From positions 1 through 29,010 of the IMG/VR virus record IMGVR_UViG_3300022074_000270: DNA of 29,010 nucleotides; one strand, given 5' to 3'. Made by a program: the position numbers and the translations under genes. The notes under the pieces are model-generated. The model was given only the letters and a program-made list of their open reading frames with translations, was not told the origin of the DNA and ran no database searches. Origin of the DNA: a virus. Positions 15,552 through 23,262 of the stretch are shown piece by piece (the first letter of the stretch is position 1; each line of letters starts with the position of its first letter).

Positions 15552-16488
15552 AGCTTTCCAAAAATGCTGCAATTTGCGGGTAAACCTCACTTACGGTTTG
15601 ACTGAGACAAGGTGGGTGCTTGTAGCCTGGTTCATGCTCGCAATAGATTTTTGCCCGGCAAGGTTGCTGCCCGAGCGGACAATAACCTGTTACTGGCAAA
15701 GTCGGCACTTGGTAAATGCTCATCGTTTGTTGAGCTGGATAGCTACCAAACAACCCGACCAGCGGAATCTGTAAAGCGCCGGCAACGTGCAACCATCCGG
15801 TATCCGGCGTTATGACTGCCTTGCTTTCGGCTATCAATGCTGCCTGCTGGCGGATCGTTAGCCCCATTGTGGTAGGCTCGGCACTCAAAAACGGCTTGTC
15901 GTGTTCTATCAAGTAAGCGTCGAAGTCCCATTGCACTCGTTGGAATAACTCAGGAGTAGCGGCAAAGTTTTTTGTCTTGCTTGCTGATTGATAAACCACG
16001 CCGACTGGGTTAGACAATCCGCGCGTCGAAAACCAATCTTTTGCCCACAATCGCTCTGCCGGCGTTACCATCACTTGCGGTCTGTTTGTTGCTTGCAGTC
16101 CCATCGCGGCAGCAAACAGCAAAGACCTATTGCCTGGCTCTGGGCAGCGAAAATACCCTTCGATCGCAGCGCATGGCCCAGGATTGGACAAATCTAAAAT
16201 CTTGGAGTCTAAATCCAGTAGCCCAGGTGACGTTATCACCTTATCAACCGCTGGATGGTGTAATGCGATAGACGCGACGGGATCGACGCCTAGTAAAGTG
16301 GTTTGGATTGTAGGGTGTTTTTCTCGAAATGATGAGATAGCGCCTAGTAGGGATACCATATCCCCTAAACCTCGCCTAGTGCGGACAAACGTAACGACGC
16401 TGCAATTGCCAAGCTGCAAAGGAACTAGCGGAAGGTCTTTACTAAGTTGGCTATAAGGCAGGCGATAACCTAAATTTGGCAAACTCAA
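15541..16488 (-). CDS. family 9 glycosyltransferase (heptosyltransferase-like)
   Basis: 315 residues with GT9 signatures: RTRRGLGDMVSLLGAI near 36-51 (acceptor-side loop) and VITPDTGWLHVAGALQIPLV followed by GLFGS (about 225-250; nucleotide-sugar side). A C-terminal cysteine group (GYCPLGQQPC, YCEHEPGYKHPPC) may bind metal. GT9 enzymes add heptose or related sugars to LPS core. The start is uncertain: TTG 16488 is the first usual codon, yet the frame stays open and protein-like up to an ATT at 16554 (IKIVNHSVAKKDAQ). An inverted repeat covers the TTG. Likely role: host-surface or virion glycan modification with the next gene. Confidence 0.82.
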   Translation of the reverse strand: MSLPNLGYRLPYSQLSKDLPLVPLQLGNCSVVTFVRTRRGLGDMVSLLGAISSFREKHPTIQTTLLGVDPVASIALHHPAVDKVITSPGLLDLDSKILDLSNPGPCAAIEGYFRCPEPGNRSLLFAAAMGLQATNRPQVMVTPAERLWAKDWFSTRGLSNPVGVVYQSASKTKNFAATPELFQRVQWDFDAYLIEHDKPFLSAEPTTMGLTIRQQAALIAESKAVITPDTGWLHVAGALQIPLVGLFGSYPAQQTMSIYQVPTLPVTGYCPLGQQPCRAKIYCEHEPGYKHPPCLSQTVSEVYPQIAAFLESYAG

Positions 16489-16529
16489 AGTTGATTGCAG
16501 ATGGTCGCAACTTTGAGCGTCTTTTTTAG
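16484..16529. promoter_or_regulatory. 10-bp perfect inverted repeat at glycosyltransferase start
   Basis: CTCAAAGTTG (16484-16493) and CAACTTTGAG (16508-16517) pair perfectly around a 14-base loop, with CGTCTTTTTT following on the plus strand. As plus-strand RNA this is a terminator; as minus-strand RNA it would hide the TTG start. No rightward gene ends here, so it may block antisense reading or control translation of the glycosyltransferase. Confidence 0.6.
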
Positions 16530-16634
16530 CAACCGAGTGATTTACAATTTTAATGACGGTAAATTTTTAGTTGCCCCATTTTAACTTGTTTTGCGCTAAT
16601 TTTCAAACCGGCACGTTGTGTGGTAAATTAGGGC

Positions 16635-17264
16635 ATGGCCGATGGCGTAGAATTTGAATTGGATACTCGGGAAATTGTCGAGGCGCTTTCTTGGGTTGAG
16701 AAAAACAGCAAAAAAGATGCTCTGGAGGTAGTCAACCAAGCAGCTATCGGCGCTTGCATCGGAGGTGGGCAACGCAAGAACGGCACTTTTTACGAGGGCG
16801 CTTTGCAGAAAACAAAGACAGCAAGCAAGGCAAGCATCGGCAAGTTCGATCCAGACAAAAAAGCTAAAGGCGCATTGACCAAAAAACGCGCTAGGTTGTT
16901 TCACGCCTTAGCTTCGAGAGGTAGCAAAAAAGGCAAAGCAAAAAAAGGCCAAGGCAACGCAAAGCTGGCAAAAAGAATCTACAGTGGTCGCCAAAGTGCG
17001 CGTGGTTATGCAAAAGGTATTTGGCTTAAAATTGCTAGAGACTTGGGCGCTAGGGTGAGAACTTACGCCGATACTAATATTGCCCACGGCAAAAAAGCAA
17101 CAATCAGAACCTTAGCGGCGTTTGTGGAGATCGACAAAACAGATGGCTGGTCGGATGAAATGAAAAACGCCTACAAAAAGGGGTTAGCAAATTCAGCTCG
17201 GGATATGGTTCGTCACGTCGAACAAAAGCTAAACTCTCGATTTAAGCAAATTGAGCCTAAGTGA
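16635..17264 (+). CDS. basic protein, possible gp10-like tail completion factor
   Basis: 209 residues, the only rightward gene in the late arm. Very Lys- and Ala-rich in the middle (about 80-115, with KKGKAKKGQGNAKLAKR), with helical ends (DTREIVEALSWVEKNSKKDA; MKNAYKKGLANSARDMVRHV). This helix-basic loop-helix outline recalls HK97 gp10-like head-tail completion proteins, but I see no decisive motif; a DNA-binding moron protein is the alternative. It ends with an 8-base overlap against the convergent gene at 17257. Ribosome binding is weak (AGGGC directly before ATG), so near-leaderless translation is possible. Confidence 0.5.
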   Translation: MADGVEFELDTREIVEALSWVEKNSKKDALEVVNQAAIGACIGGGQRKNGTFYEGALQKTKTASKASIGKFDPDKKAKGALTKKRARLFHALASRGSKKGKAKKGQGNAKLAKRIYSGRQSARGYAKGIWLKIARDLGARVRTYADTNIAHGKKATIRTLAAFVEIDKTDGWSDEMKNAYKKGLANSARDMVRHVEQKLNSRFKQIEPK

Positions 17265-17952
17265 TCGGCAGGTTTTCTTCTGCTGTTATGGCCAAACTAA
17301 AAGACAAACCACTTTCTGCTTCCATGGCGATAGGTTGACCAAACCAAGTCGCGCTGCTTGTATCGTTGGCGCTGCTTGCATACCAGTCGCGGGAATTTGC
17401 CGCAAAGGAACTAGAGCTAAACTCGTCGCTTTTTGTGACTGTCAAATTTATCCTAACGGGCAAAAACAGTTCGTTGGTTGCGTAGCTTAACTGGTAGTTT
17501 TCGTTTGGTTCTCCGTTTGGCTCAACTAGCAGTTGCAGTTGTTCGGTGGTGATGTCGCCATCTGTAACAAACTCGTGAAGAAAATAAGAACTATGCGTGG
17601 CTTGATAGTTTAAATTTCCAGAAACCGCTGCGCCTAGCGAATTAATCGCTGTGCCTGACGTGCTGACTGAGCCATTGACATTTGTTACGGTTTGGCCAAG
17701 CGAAAAGGTTTTGTTGAAGGTAAACGACAGACCGTCAGCAGATGCGCTGCCCTGTATCCGATAAATCTTTGTAAACCACCGTCCATTGATAACCGTTTCT
17801 GCTGGTGTGGCGATGTCTACGCTGGTAAAACGGACAGGCTTGCCGTCAACGGCCCCTCCAAGCGTTATTTGCTCTGGATCGACTACCAGTGCCGAATTGC
17901 TGCTAGTCGGATTGGCAGCGCCAGCATTAGCCCGGTTGCTAATAAAATTCAT
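17257..17952 (-). CDS. beta-rich tail protein, unassigned
   Basis: 231 residues, coupled to the previous gene by a TGATG overlap (GTG 17955 also possible). Rich in Ser/Thr/Asn with a beta pattern, e.g. VRFTSVDIATPAETVINGRW and LSFTFNKTFSLGQTVTNV. The position after the tape measure suggests a distal tail or baseplate role, but no lambda M/L/J-like signature is seen. Confidence 0.55.
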   Translation of the reverse strand: MNFISNRANAGAANPTSSNSALVVDPEQITLGGAVDGKPVRFTSVDIATPAETVINGRWFTKIYRIQGSASADGLSFTFNKTFSLGQTVTNVNGSVSTSGTAINSLGAAVSGNLNYQATHSSYFLHEFVTDGDITTEQLQLLVEPNGEPNENYQLSYATNELFLPVRINLTVTKSDEFSSSSFAANSRDWYASSANDTSSATWFGQPIAMEAESGLSFSLAITAEENLPIT

Positions 17953-18590
17953 CACGTCGCAATAGTTGCCGGCAGTGCTTTGTGTGACGGTATGAGCTTT
18001 GGAACGACAAACTTTTTACTCGTAGTGCTTTCCTCGTAGAGCGTGTGGATTACTTCAAAAGACCAATCGCCACAAACCCTAACTGCATAAAGATCGTCTG
18101 TGATGCGTTGGCCTGAGTTGCTATCGCTTGTAAAATACCACATCGGTTCTCTGTAGGCGACAAAAGCCGGCGTTGAGTCAACCTCATAGCGGCTAGGGTG
18201 ATCCGTCCAAGTGCTTTCAAGTTCTACGCTGCAAGCTGTTGGGTTAGTCGAGGTAAACTTTAAAACCATAACCTCCCCGGCAGCTGGCGTTTGCTCTGTT
18301 GTAATGTTTGAAATAGTTACCTGTTCCGATATGTCGTTGGAACCTTTCAAAATAGTGCCGGCGTTTAAAGTAACATTGCCGGGCGTTTCTGTCGAAAGCG
18401 TCAAGTTCCAATATTGATTTGCCGTTGTCGATCCGGCAACTGGTGTTGGCGGAGGCATTAGGCCGTTCGGCGTTTGCTCCCAACCAGGCCGATTTGGAAT
18501 GACCATGTATTTTTCTTGCAGCTTTAACAAGCGGTTAAAACGCTTGTAGCCAAAACCTTTTTGGTAAGGTTTGAAATCCCCTTTTGTCAT
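17952..18590 (-). CDS. beta-rich tail protein, unassigned
   Basis: 212 residues in a coupled run (ATGA overlap with 18587-19210, TGATG with 17257-17952). A basic N-terminus (KPYQKGFGYKRFNRLLKLQEKY) and a Pro-rich turn (LMPPPTPV) precede a long beta-rich domain (LTLSTETPGNVTLNAGT, VMVLKFTSTNPTACSVELES). Function unknown; likely a distal tail component. Confidence 0.55.
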   Translation of the reverse strand: MTKGDFKPYQKGFGYKRFNRLLKLQEKYMVIPNRPGWEQTPNGLMPPPTPVAGSTTANQYWNLTLSTETPGNVTLNAGTILKGSNDISEQVTISNITTEQTPAAGEVMVLKFTSTNPTACSVELESTWTDHPSRYEVDSTPAFVAYREPMWYFTSDSNSGQRITDDLYAVRVCGDWSFEVIHTLYEESTTSKKFVVPKLIPSHKALPATIAT

Positions 18591-19210
18591 GCGTCAGGCT
18601 CAATTCTGATTGACCAAGTTTCTGTAACGGCCCACACGCCCGTGGCCAGTTCTACTCGATCAAACTGGTTGAGCCTGCCGACGTGTTTCTTTTGGAGTGT
18701 TCCGCTATACTTTGCCGGGTAATGTCCAAACAAAACGCCTCCAGCCACTTCACTTGGCACAATAGCCGGGAAACGTGGCGCAGTCGGCGCACTTGATCCA
18801 CGGTAAACCCACCTTGTTGTCGTTTGTTGAGCCATGTACTGGACTTGGATATTTTGATCGCGGCCTTCACTGTCTACTTCGTCGCTTACAAGCGTCACAC
18901 TTTGCAGCGTTATTGAGTCTGTTATGTCGATAGGGTTGTTTAGTTCCGACGTCAAAAACCCAGTAAAGTTCAACGTAATTGTGGCAAAAGACGATCCGCC
19001 ACCGGCACTAATGTTTTTGCTTTGCAAATACATGTTTGGATAGCCAATCGACGTTCCAACTTTGCCTCTGCTCCAGTATGCGCTTTCGCTGTCTAAATCG
19101 GTCAGGTTGCCCTTAAGGACATAGCTTAAAGTGTCTAGCTCTTCGCCTTCTGTTTCGTTATACGAAAACAACCTGTAGGAAGTGTCGCCTATGTAATTCG
19201 CTGCCGGCAT
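18587..19210 (-). CDS. beta-rich tail protein, unassigned
   Basis: 207 residues immediately after the tape measure gene (stop of that gene one base upstream) and overlapping the next by ATGA. Beta-rich throughout (YRLFSYNETEGEELDTLSYV, FATITLNFTGFLTSEL, WAVTETWSIRIEP). The position is that of a distal tail protein, but no known family is recognised. Confidence 0.55.
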   Translation of the reverse strand: MPAANYIGDTSYRLFSYNETEGEELDTLSYVLKGNLTDLDSESAYWSRGKVGTSIGYPNMYLQSKNISAGGGSSFATITLNFTGFLTSELNNPIDITDSITLQSVTLVSDEVDSEGRDQNIQVQYMAQQTTTRWVYRGSSAPTAPRFPAIVPSEVAGGVLFGHYPAKYSGTLQKKHVGRLNQFDRVELATGVWAVTETWSIRIEPDA

Positions 19211-19211
19211 A

Positions 19212-20882
19212 TTAGTTTAGCGCCTCCTGTAACATCTCGTTTTGTTTCTCCAGCTTTTCGTTGACTGTCGTAAGTCGTTCGTTTGTGCCAATCACCGTAT
19301 CGTCTTTACGTAGCTGCTTCTGGTCGGCTTTAGCGCCAACTTTGCGAACTGCACCTAGTCCGCCTGTTTGTAGACCGCTCGCAATGCCCAGGCGCGTCCT
19401 GTCGCGGCTAAAGGTTGTATTCGATCCGGGAGCAATGCCGGCCATGCGCTCCAACTGCATGCCGTGTAAACCGGCTAGGCCAGTAAAGCCAGCGCCGGCT
19501 GCGGTTGACATTTGCATTGCCGTGGCTTGCATTGGGCTTATTGGTGTGGGGGGAGAACCTCTTAAACTTTCCGCAGGGCCGGCCTCCTCATAATTCCTAA
19601 AAACATCCTCTTTAGCAACTCGCTTGCGTTGCTCCTCTAATTCTTGATCGTATAAATTGGATTCAGAACTTGATCTATTAGACGTTTTTGGCGGTAGAAA
19701 TAATTCGCTTACACCGCTCATCAATTCTTTGAATTTTTTGTGAACTTCTCCAGTTCCCATTTGTGGCACTTGTTCTGCAAGCTCTTGCAAAGTTTCTTCC
19801 ATTAAGCCTTGCATGGCCACGCTAGTGGAAGAGCGACCAGTTTTTTGTTCCTCGTTGTAGGCGTTGGCGTCTGTTATTATTCCAACAGACCTCAAAATTG
19901 AGTTGCCAACAATTTCCCTGCCTTCGGAACTAAAAAGTTTTTCAAAAATCACAAACGCCGCTGTTACCGCTTTTATCAGTCCATCTTGGAAAACTTCCGC
20001 TGCAAACTGTACCGCTGTTGTAAAAATTGCAGTTAGTTTTACCAAATTAAAATTCTGCATAAAATTCTGCCCCATCGCTGCAAAGTCGATTGCGTTAAAC
20101 TTTTCTAGGGCCGGCAAAATTTTGTCGGCGGCAACGTCTGCAATTCCAACAAAAAAGCCTTGTAGTTTACTTCCGGCGCTGCCAAGTAAATCGCTGATTC
20201 TGTCGAATTTTGTTGCGTTTTTGTCTAGCAAATCGGCGGCACTACCAACCGTCACCATTGCGTTGTCGATTGCGTTTCCGTCAGCAAATAGCGCCAACAT
20301 ATCGCCGCCGGATCTGCCGAAAATTTCCATTGCGGTTGCAGCCTTTTGCGTAGGGTTCTCCATTTTGGAGATGGCGGCCTGCACCATTTGGAATTGTTCG
20401 AGCGGTGACTTTTGGTCGAGCTGATCAAAGCTAATTCCCAAACGCTCAAAAGCTCTTACTTGCGTCGACAGTCCAGCGCCAAAATCGGAAATTGAGCGTT
20501 GTAACTTGTTTATTGTTGAGCCAGCTTGATCTGCCGACAAACCGTTGTCTTTAAATGCCTGTTGTAGAATTACCAGTTGTTTAACGGCAATGCCTGTTTG
20601 CGCTGACAAATCCGACAATGCTCCTCCAGCATCAAACGCCTTTTTTAAAGCGCCCCCTAGTTTTACAGCTCCGGCAACTGCTGCCGCAAAGGTAATAGCG
20701 CCGGCGATTACTGCAAACCGCGCGAGGCTTTTAACTAGGTTTGCCATGACGGAACCTAACTTTCGGAAACTGGTTCCTATTTGTTTTCCTGCTGCCGCTG
20801 ATGCAAGCCTGACGCGTCTCAGGCCGGCTGAAAACTGCGTATCGTCTAAACTAATTTTGCTTTTTAAATTTGCGGAAGCCAT
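19212..20882 (-). CDS. tail tape measure protein
   Basis: 556 residues. The N-terminus (about 1-100) is typical of tape measures: KISLDDTQFSAGLRRVRL, a helical run and a hydrophobic Ala/Gly stretch (FAVIAGAITFAAAVAGAV), then ALSDLSAQTGIAVKQL. Further hydrophobic segments lie near 250-310 and a helical C-terminus follows (NERLTTVNEKLEKQNEMLQE). At about 0.15 nm per residue it implies a tail near 80 nm. ATG 20882 follows an AAAGG; an upstream start (20921) is less likely. It lies just after the frameshifted chaperone, as in lambda (gpH). Confidence 0.88.
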   Translation of the reverse strand: MASANLKSKISLDDTQFSAGLRRVRLASAAAGKQIGTSFRKLGSVMANLVKSLARFAVIAGAITFAAAVAGAVKLGGALKKAFDAGGALSDLSAQTGIAVKQLVILQQAFKDNGLSADQAGSTINKLQRSISDFGAGLSTQVRAFERLGISFDQLDQKSPLEQFQMVQAAISKMENPTQKAATAMEIFGRSGGDMLALFADGNAIDNAMVTVGSAADLLDKNATKFDRISDLLGSAGSKLQGFFVGIADVAADKILPALEKFNAIDFAAMGQNFMQNFNLVKLTAIFTTAVQFAAEVFQDGLIKAVTAAFVIFEKLFSSEGREIVGNSILRSVGIITDANAYNEEQKTGRSSTSVAMQGLMEETLQELAEQVPQMGTGEVHKKFKELMSGVSELFLPPKTSNRSSSESNLYDQELEEQRKRVAKEDVFRNYEEAGPAESLRGSPPTPISPMQATAMQMSTAAGAGFTGLAGLHGMQLERMAGIAPGSNTTFSRDRTRLGIASGLQTGGLGAVRKVGAKADQKQLRKDDTVIGTNERLTTVNEKLEKQNEMLQEALN

Positions 20883-20907
20883 GACGCCTTTAAACGATGT
20901 CCGGTTT

Positions 20908-20931
20908 CCTAGATCCCCCAATCAGTTTACC
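20908..20931 (-). promoter_or_regulatory. divergent copy of the late element before tape measure
   Basis: On the minus strand GTAAACTGATTGGGGGATCTAGG resembles the GTAA-N-GGGCTAGG late element in position (25 bases before ATG 20882) and in its AT-rich then G-rich form, but CTAG is preceded by GGGAT rather than GGG. Treated as a degenerate family member. Confidence 0.3.
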
Positions 20932-20948
20932 CTAAAAACGGTTAAAAA

Positions 20949-21170
20949 TCAAAATTCCCAATCTTCTGCCCAATCTCCTAAAATTGCGTTGACTTCGTCG
21001 CGCAACGAGCTGCCGCCGGCGGGTTTCATTTTCACGTTCTGACGCATCAAGCCAACCGTTCTTAGCTGCAAGCCCTGCGCTCGGGGCAGAGACAAAATAT
21101 CGTCCACGCTCATGCCTCCGTTGGTAGCTATGCAAATTAGGCCAACATACTCGGCTATGTCTCCGCAGAC
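20949..21170 (-). CDS. tail assembly chaperone extension (lambda T-like), by -1 frameshift
   Basis: There is no start codon of its own in a useful position; it is read as a continuation of the gene at 21155-21700 after a -1 slip at GGGAAAG. The added 73 residues begin VCGDIAEYVGL and end in ILGDWAEDWEF. The fusion is 250 residues against 181 for the short form (lambda: 279 and 140). The extension recruits tape measure and tube proteins in lambda. Another open frame here (20932-21276) gives an Arg-rich implausible protein. Confidence 0.88.
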   Translation of the reverse strand, partial: VCGDIAEYVGLICIATNGGMSVDDILSLPRAQGLQLRTVGLMRQNVKMKPAGGSSLRDEVNAILGDWAEDWEF

Positions 21171-21700
21171 TTTCCCACGCTATCAGGATCGCCAGCCTCA
21201 AGGCCCGTTTCGTCAACTTCGTCTTGGCTTGCAAAAATGTCTCGCAGAATAGAACCAAACGCCTCGAGCAGTTCACCGTGGTTTTCGTTGCCGACCAGTA
21301 TGCTGTTTTTCTCGGCCCAGGCCATTGCCATGCCTTGAACAGCAGATGGAGCTGAAAGCGCCCTTTTTGATACGCTTTCTGGTTGTGTGCAAAGGTAGAC
21401 AGTTAAAATGGCGTCTAGGAAAATGCCGTTGTAAGTGCCGGCGCTCATGAACTCGGCTAGCGCGTCCTCGCCCATGCTGAAAAAGTTCATGCCTATTTTT
21501 TGAGCGGCAACTTGTCGATACGTGTTGAAGGCTTGTAGCTCGGCGTTGCCGTTGTCACGTCCTCCAAAACTTAACGAGCGAGATCCGCTGGCGCTTTCGA
21601 TAAAAGCAGCGTCCTTTTCGCTAAGTTCGGCAGTTCCTTCTATTTCAAAATTACCGATGCCCGGCATTTTGGTTTTGGTTTTGGTTTCTTCTACGTCCAT
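21155..21700 (-). CDS. tail assembly chaperone, short form (lambda G-like)
   Basis: 181 residues, helical and acidic, in the conserved position between tail tube and tape measure genes. The -1 slip site G GGA AAG lies four codons before its stop, so most ribosomes make this short product and some make the 250-residue G-T fusion. The start ATG 21700 overlaps the end of the preceding gene by 10 bases. Chaperone identity rests on position plus the frameshift, with no strong sequence motif. Confidence 0.85.
   Translation of the reverse strand: MDVEETKTKTKMPGIGNFEIEGTAELSEKDAAFIESASGSRSLSFGGRDNGNAELQAFNTYRQVAAQKIGMNFFSMGEDALAEFMSAGTYNGIFLDAILTVYLCTQPESVSKRALSAPSAVQGMAMAWAEKNSILVGNENHGELLEAFGSILRDIFASQDEVDETGLEAGDPDSVGKSAET
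21170..21176 (-). promoter_or_regulatory. -1 ribosomal frameshift site GGGAAAG
   Basis: Minus-strand GGGAAAG read as G GGA AAG in the zero frame, identical to the lambda G/T slippery heptamer. The stop of the zero frame follows four codons later and the -1 frame stays open to 20949. Confidence 0.9.
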
Positions 21701-22395
21701 CGTTGCAGCATTTCGTTGAATTTTGGCCCTTTCGGGATGACAAGTGGAAATCTGCTGTTGGGGCGCTCAATCTTGATTGCCGCCGGCGCGTGGTGCCAAA
21801 GGTTTTTTAGCTCTAGGTGATGCCCTTTGAATGCGCGAAGCCACGCAACCATTGCAGGCTTCCAGTGTTTAACTAAGGTGGCAACGGCGTTTTTTCGATC
21901 TTGCGACGTCCTTAGTTTTTCCAACGTGACGCGGAAGCCATCTAATTCTTTCAACGCTGCCTTTTCCTGTTTATTCGGGTTTAGATCCGAATCAGGCATT
22001 GCAATCATGCCCTTGGATAAAAAGCGCATATGCCCTACTGCGGCCTTTTGATATAGCGTATCGAACCGGCTTAGTAGTCGCTGTAGCTCGTCGGCGTTTT
22101 GCGCCAACTTGATTCGATCAGGCAACGCCTCTGCGTCCACCAGCGCCTGCTTTGGGTTTACCCAGGTTTCGCCTAGATCGTCCAACGAAATTTGGTTGTT
22201 GGCTATCGTCAAAAAGTAGCGCAGGTCTCCAGGTTCGCCTGGCTCATATCGCCTCTCCTTAGAATATACATTGGACAACCCAGGAGTGTGGTCGGCCATT
22301 TTAAAGCCCATCGCTAACGCCGCTGCAACAAACGAAAACCGCGCATCCGTGTCCGGTGAAACGGCGTTGAACGATACGTTGGGCAAGTTTCCCAT
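21691..22395 (-). CDS. unassigned tail-region protein
   Basis: 234 residues between the tail tube candidate and the chaperone pair. It is helical and basic in the C-terminal half (LDGFRVTLEKLRTSQDRKN, LVKHWKPAMVAWLRAFKGHH). The place matches assembly factors in other siphoviruses, but I recognise no family. Start ATG 22395 has a GGGCTAGG element 20 bases upstream and no clear Shine-Dalgarno. Confidence 0.6.
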   Translation of the reverse strand: MGNLPNVSFNAVSPDTDARFSFVAAALAMGFKMADHTPGLSNVYSKERRYEPGEPGDLRYFLTIANNQISLDDLGETWVNPKQALVDAEALPDRIKLAQNADELQRLLSRFDTLYQKAAVGHMRFLSKGMIAMPDSDLNPNKQEKAALKELDGFRVTLEKLRTSQDRKNAVATLVKHWKPAMVAWLRAFKGHHLELKNLWHHAPAAIKIERPNSRFPLVIPKGPKFNEMLQRWT

Positions 22396-22415
22396 ACTAG
22401 CTGTCAGGTTGTCCC

Positions 22416-22434
22416 CCTAGCCCCAGAGTGTTTA
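22416..22434 (-). promoter_or_regulatory. GGGCTAGG late element before tail gene
   Basis: GGGCTAGG (22416-22423) 20 bases before ATG 22395, with TAAACA at the -10 equivalent five bases before the GGG (22429-22434), a weak box. GAC lies 10 bases downstream instead of eight. A small palindrome AGTGT-AA-ACACT overlaps its upstream side. Confidence 0.45.
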
Positions 22435-22812
22435 CACTGTAACGCCAGCGCAGCGGATTAGATTGAGTGAAGCGGTCGACCAACCTCCTCGATCCTGGCT
22501 CTCTTCGATGTCCTCAAGGAAAGTGTCGCCTGTAGTGGTGTCGTAGGCGTCTGTTTCGTTGGCAACAGTGATAGCTGTGCCGAAAGCTGCCGACATAACG
22601 GAACCAAGCGCGGTTGATATTTCTCCTTCAATCGTCATGGTTGAATGAGGATCGAAGTCGTGAGCAAATCCAGTTCTGCCGCCGAAGCGATCAGGAAGCC
22701 ACTCTTTTTCGTTCTGGTAAGATTGGCGAAAGCTGGAAATGTTTATGCCCGTTTCGGCGTTGGTCACGCCTCGGAACGAAGATCCGCCTTGAATGTATGA
22801 TGGTGTAGCCAT
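22432..22812 (-). CDS. candidate major tail tube protein
   Basis: 126 residues. Order of genes (connector, terminator candidate, this gene, chaperone) and its beta-rich content (SSFRGVTNAETGINISSFRQ, STMTIEGEISTALGSVMSA, STASLNLIRCAGV) suggest the tail tube subunit, although it is small for one. ATG 22812. No diagnostic motif. Confidence 0.5.
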   Translation of the reverse strand: MATPSYIQGGSSFRGVTNAETGINISSFRQSYQNEKEWLPDRFGGRTGFAHDFDPHSTMTIEGEISTALGSVMSAAFGTAITVANETDAYDTTTGDTFLEDIEESQDRGGWSTASLNLIRCAGVTV

Positions 22813-22839
22813 TTGTTTAATAGGGTTGGTTTTGAATGG

Positions 22840-23262
22840 TCATGCGGCGTCCGACACCTCTTGTGTCTGCGCCCATAAGCCAAAAGTAAATCGGTGTTCT
22901 AAATCTAGCCCGGTTCCAGTTTTCGGGCCGGCGTCTAGTTCGACGCATTGCCCTCCAGCCACAACGAAGCTGCCAGAGGCGGCAGTTCTAATTGCGTTTC
23001 CTAAAGTTGTTGCCCCGTCGAAAAGTTCTTCTAAAGCGTGTAAGTTTGCCTGAGTAAAATTGCCATGAGCGACAACTTGAACGTCGTGAATAAATACGCC
23101 TGATCCTGGAGGATCTTCGCCTACTCTAACGGCAGTGGTTGCGATATAGTCTTTGTCGGCGTCAGTCGTTTGGCCAAAAACTAAAGCCTGCTCATCTGGC
23201 AAAACGGCTTCAATTAGTCCGTCAATGACGTTTTCTATGCGTCTGGAAAGCGGGTCGGCCAT
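22840..23262 (-). CDS. candidate tail terminator protein
   Basis: 140 residues, ATG 23262 coupled to the previous stop (TAATG). Alternating helices and strands (SRRIENVIDGLIEAVLPDE, VFIHDVQVVAHGNFTQANLH, LEHRFTFGLWAQ) match the outline of lambda gpU-like terminators, which close the tail at the head end. Inferred from position and shape. Confidence 0.5.
   Translation of the reverse strand: MADPLSRRIENVIDGLIEAVLPDEQALVFGQTTDADKDYIATTAVRVGEDPPGSGVFIHDVQVVAHGNFTQANLHALEELFDGATTLGNAIRTAASGSFVVAGGQCVELDAGPKTGTGLDLEHRFTFGLWAQTQEVSDAA

Noticed and set aside
19864-20424. 186-residue rightward frame inside the tape measure gene
   Set aside because: Antisense to a confidently identified gene; Ser/Ala/Ile-rich composition is what its reverse complement would produce.
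20932-21276. 114-residue leftward frame overlapping the chaperone end
   Set aside because: Arg-rich, unlike any tail protein; the third frame, reached through GGGAAAG, gives a coherent extension over the same bases.
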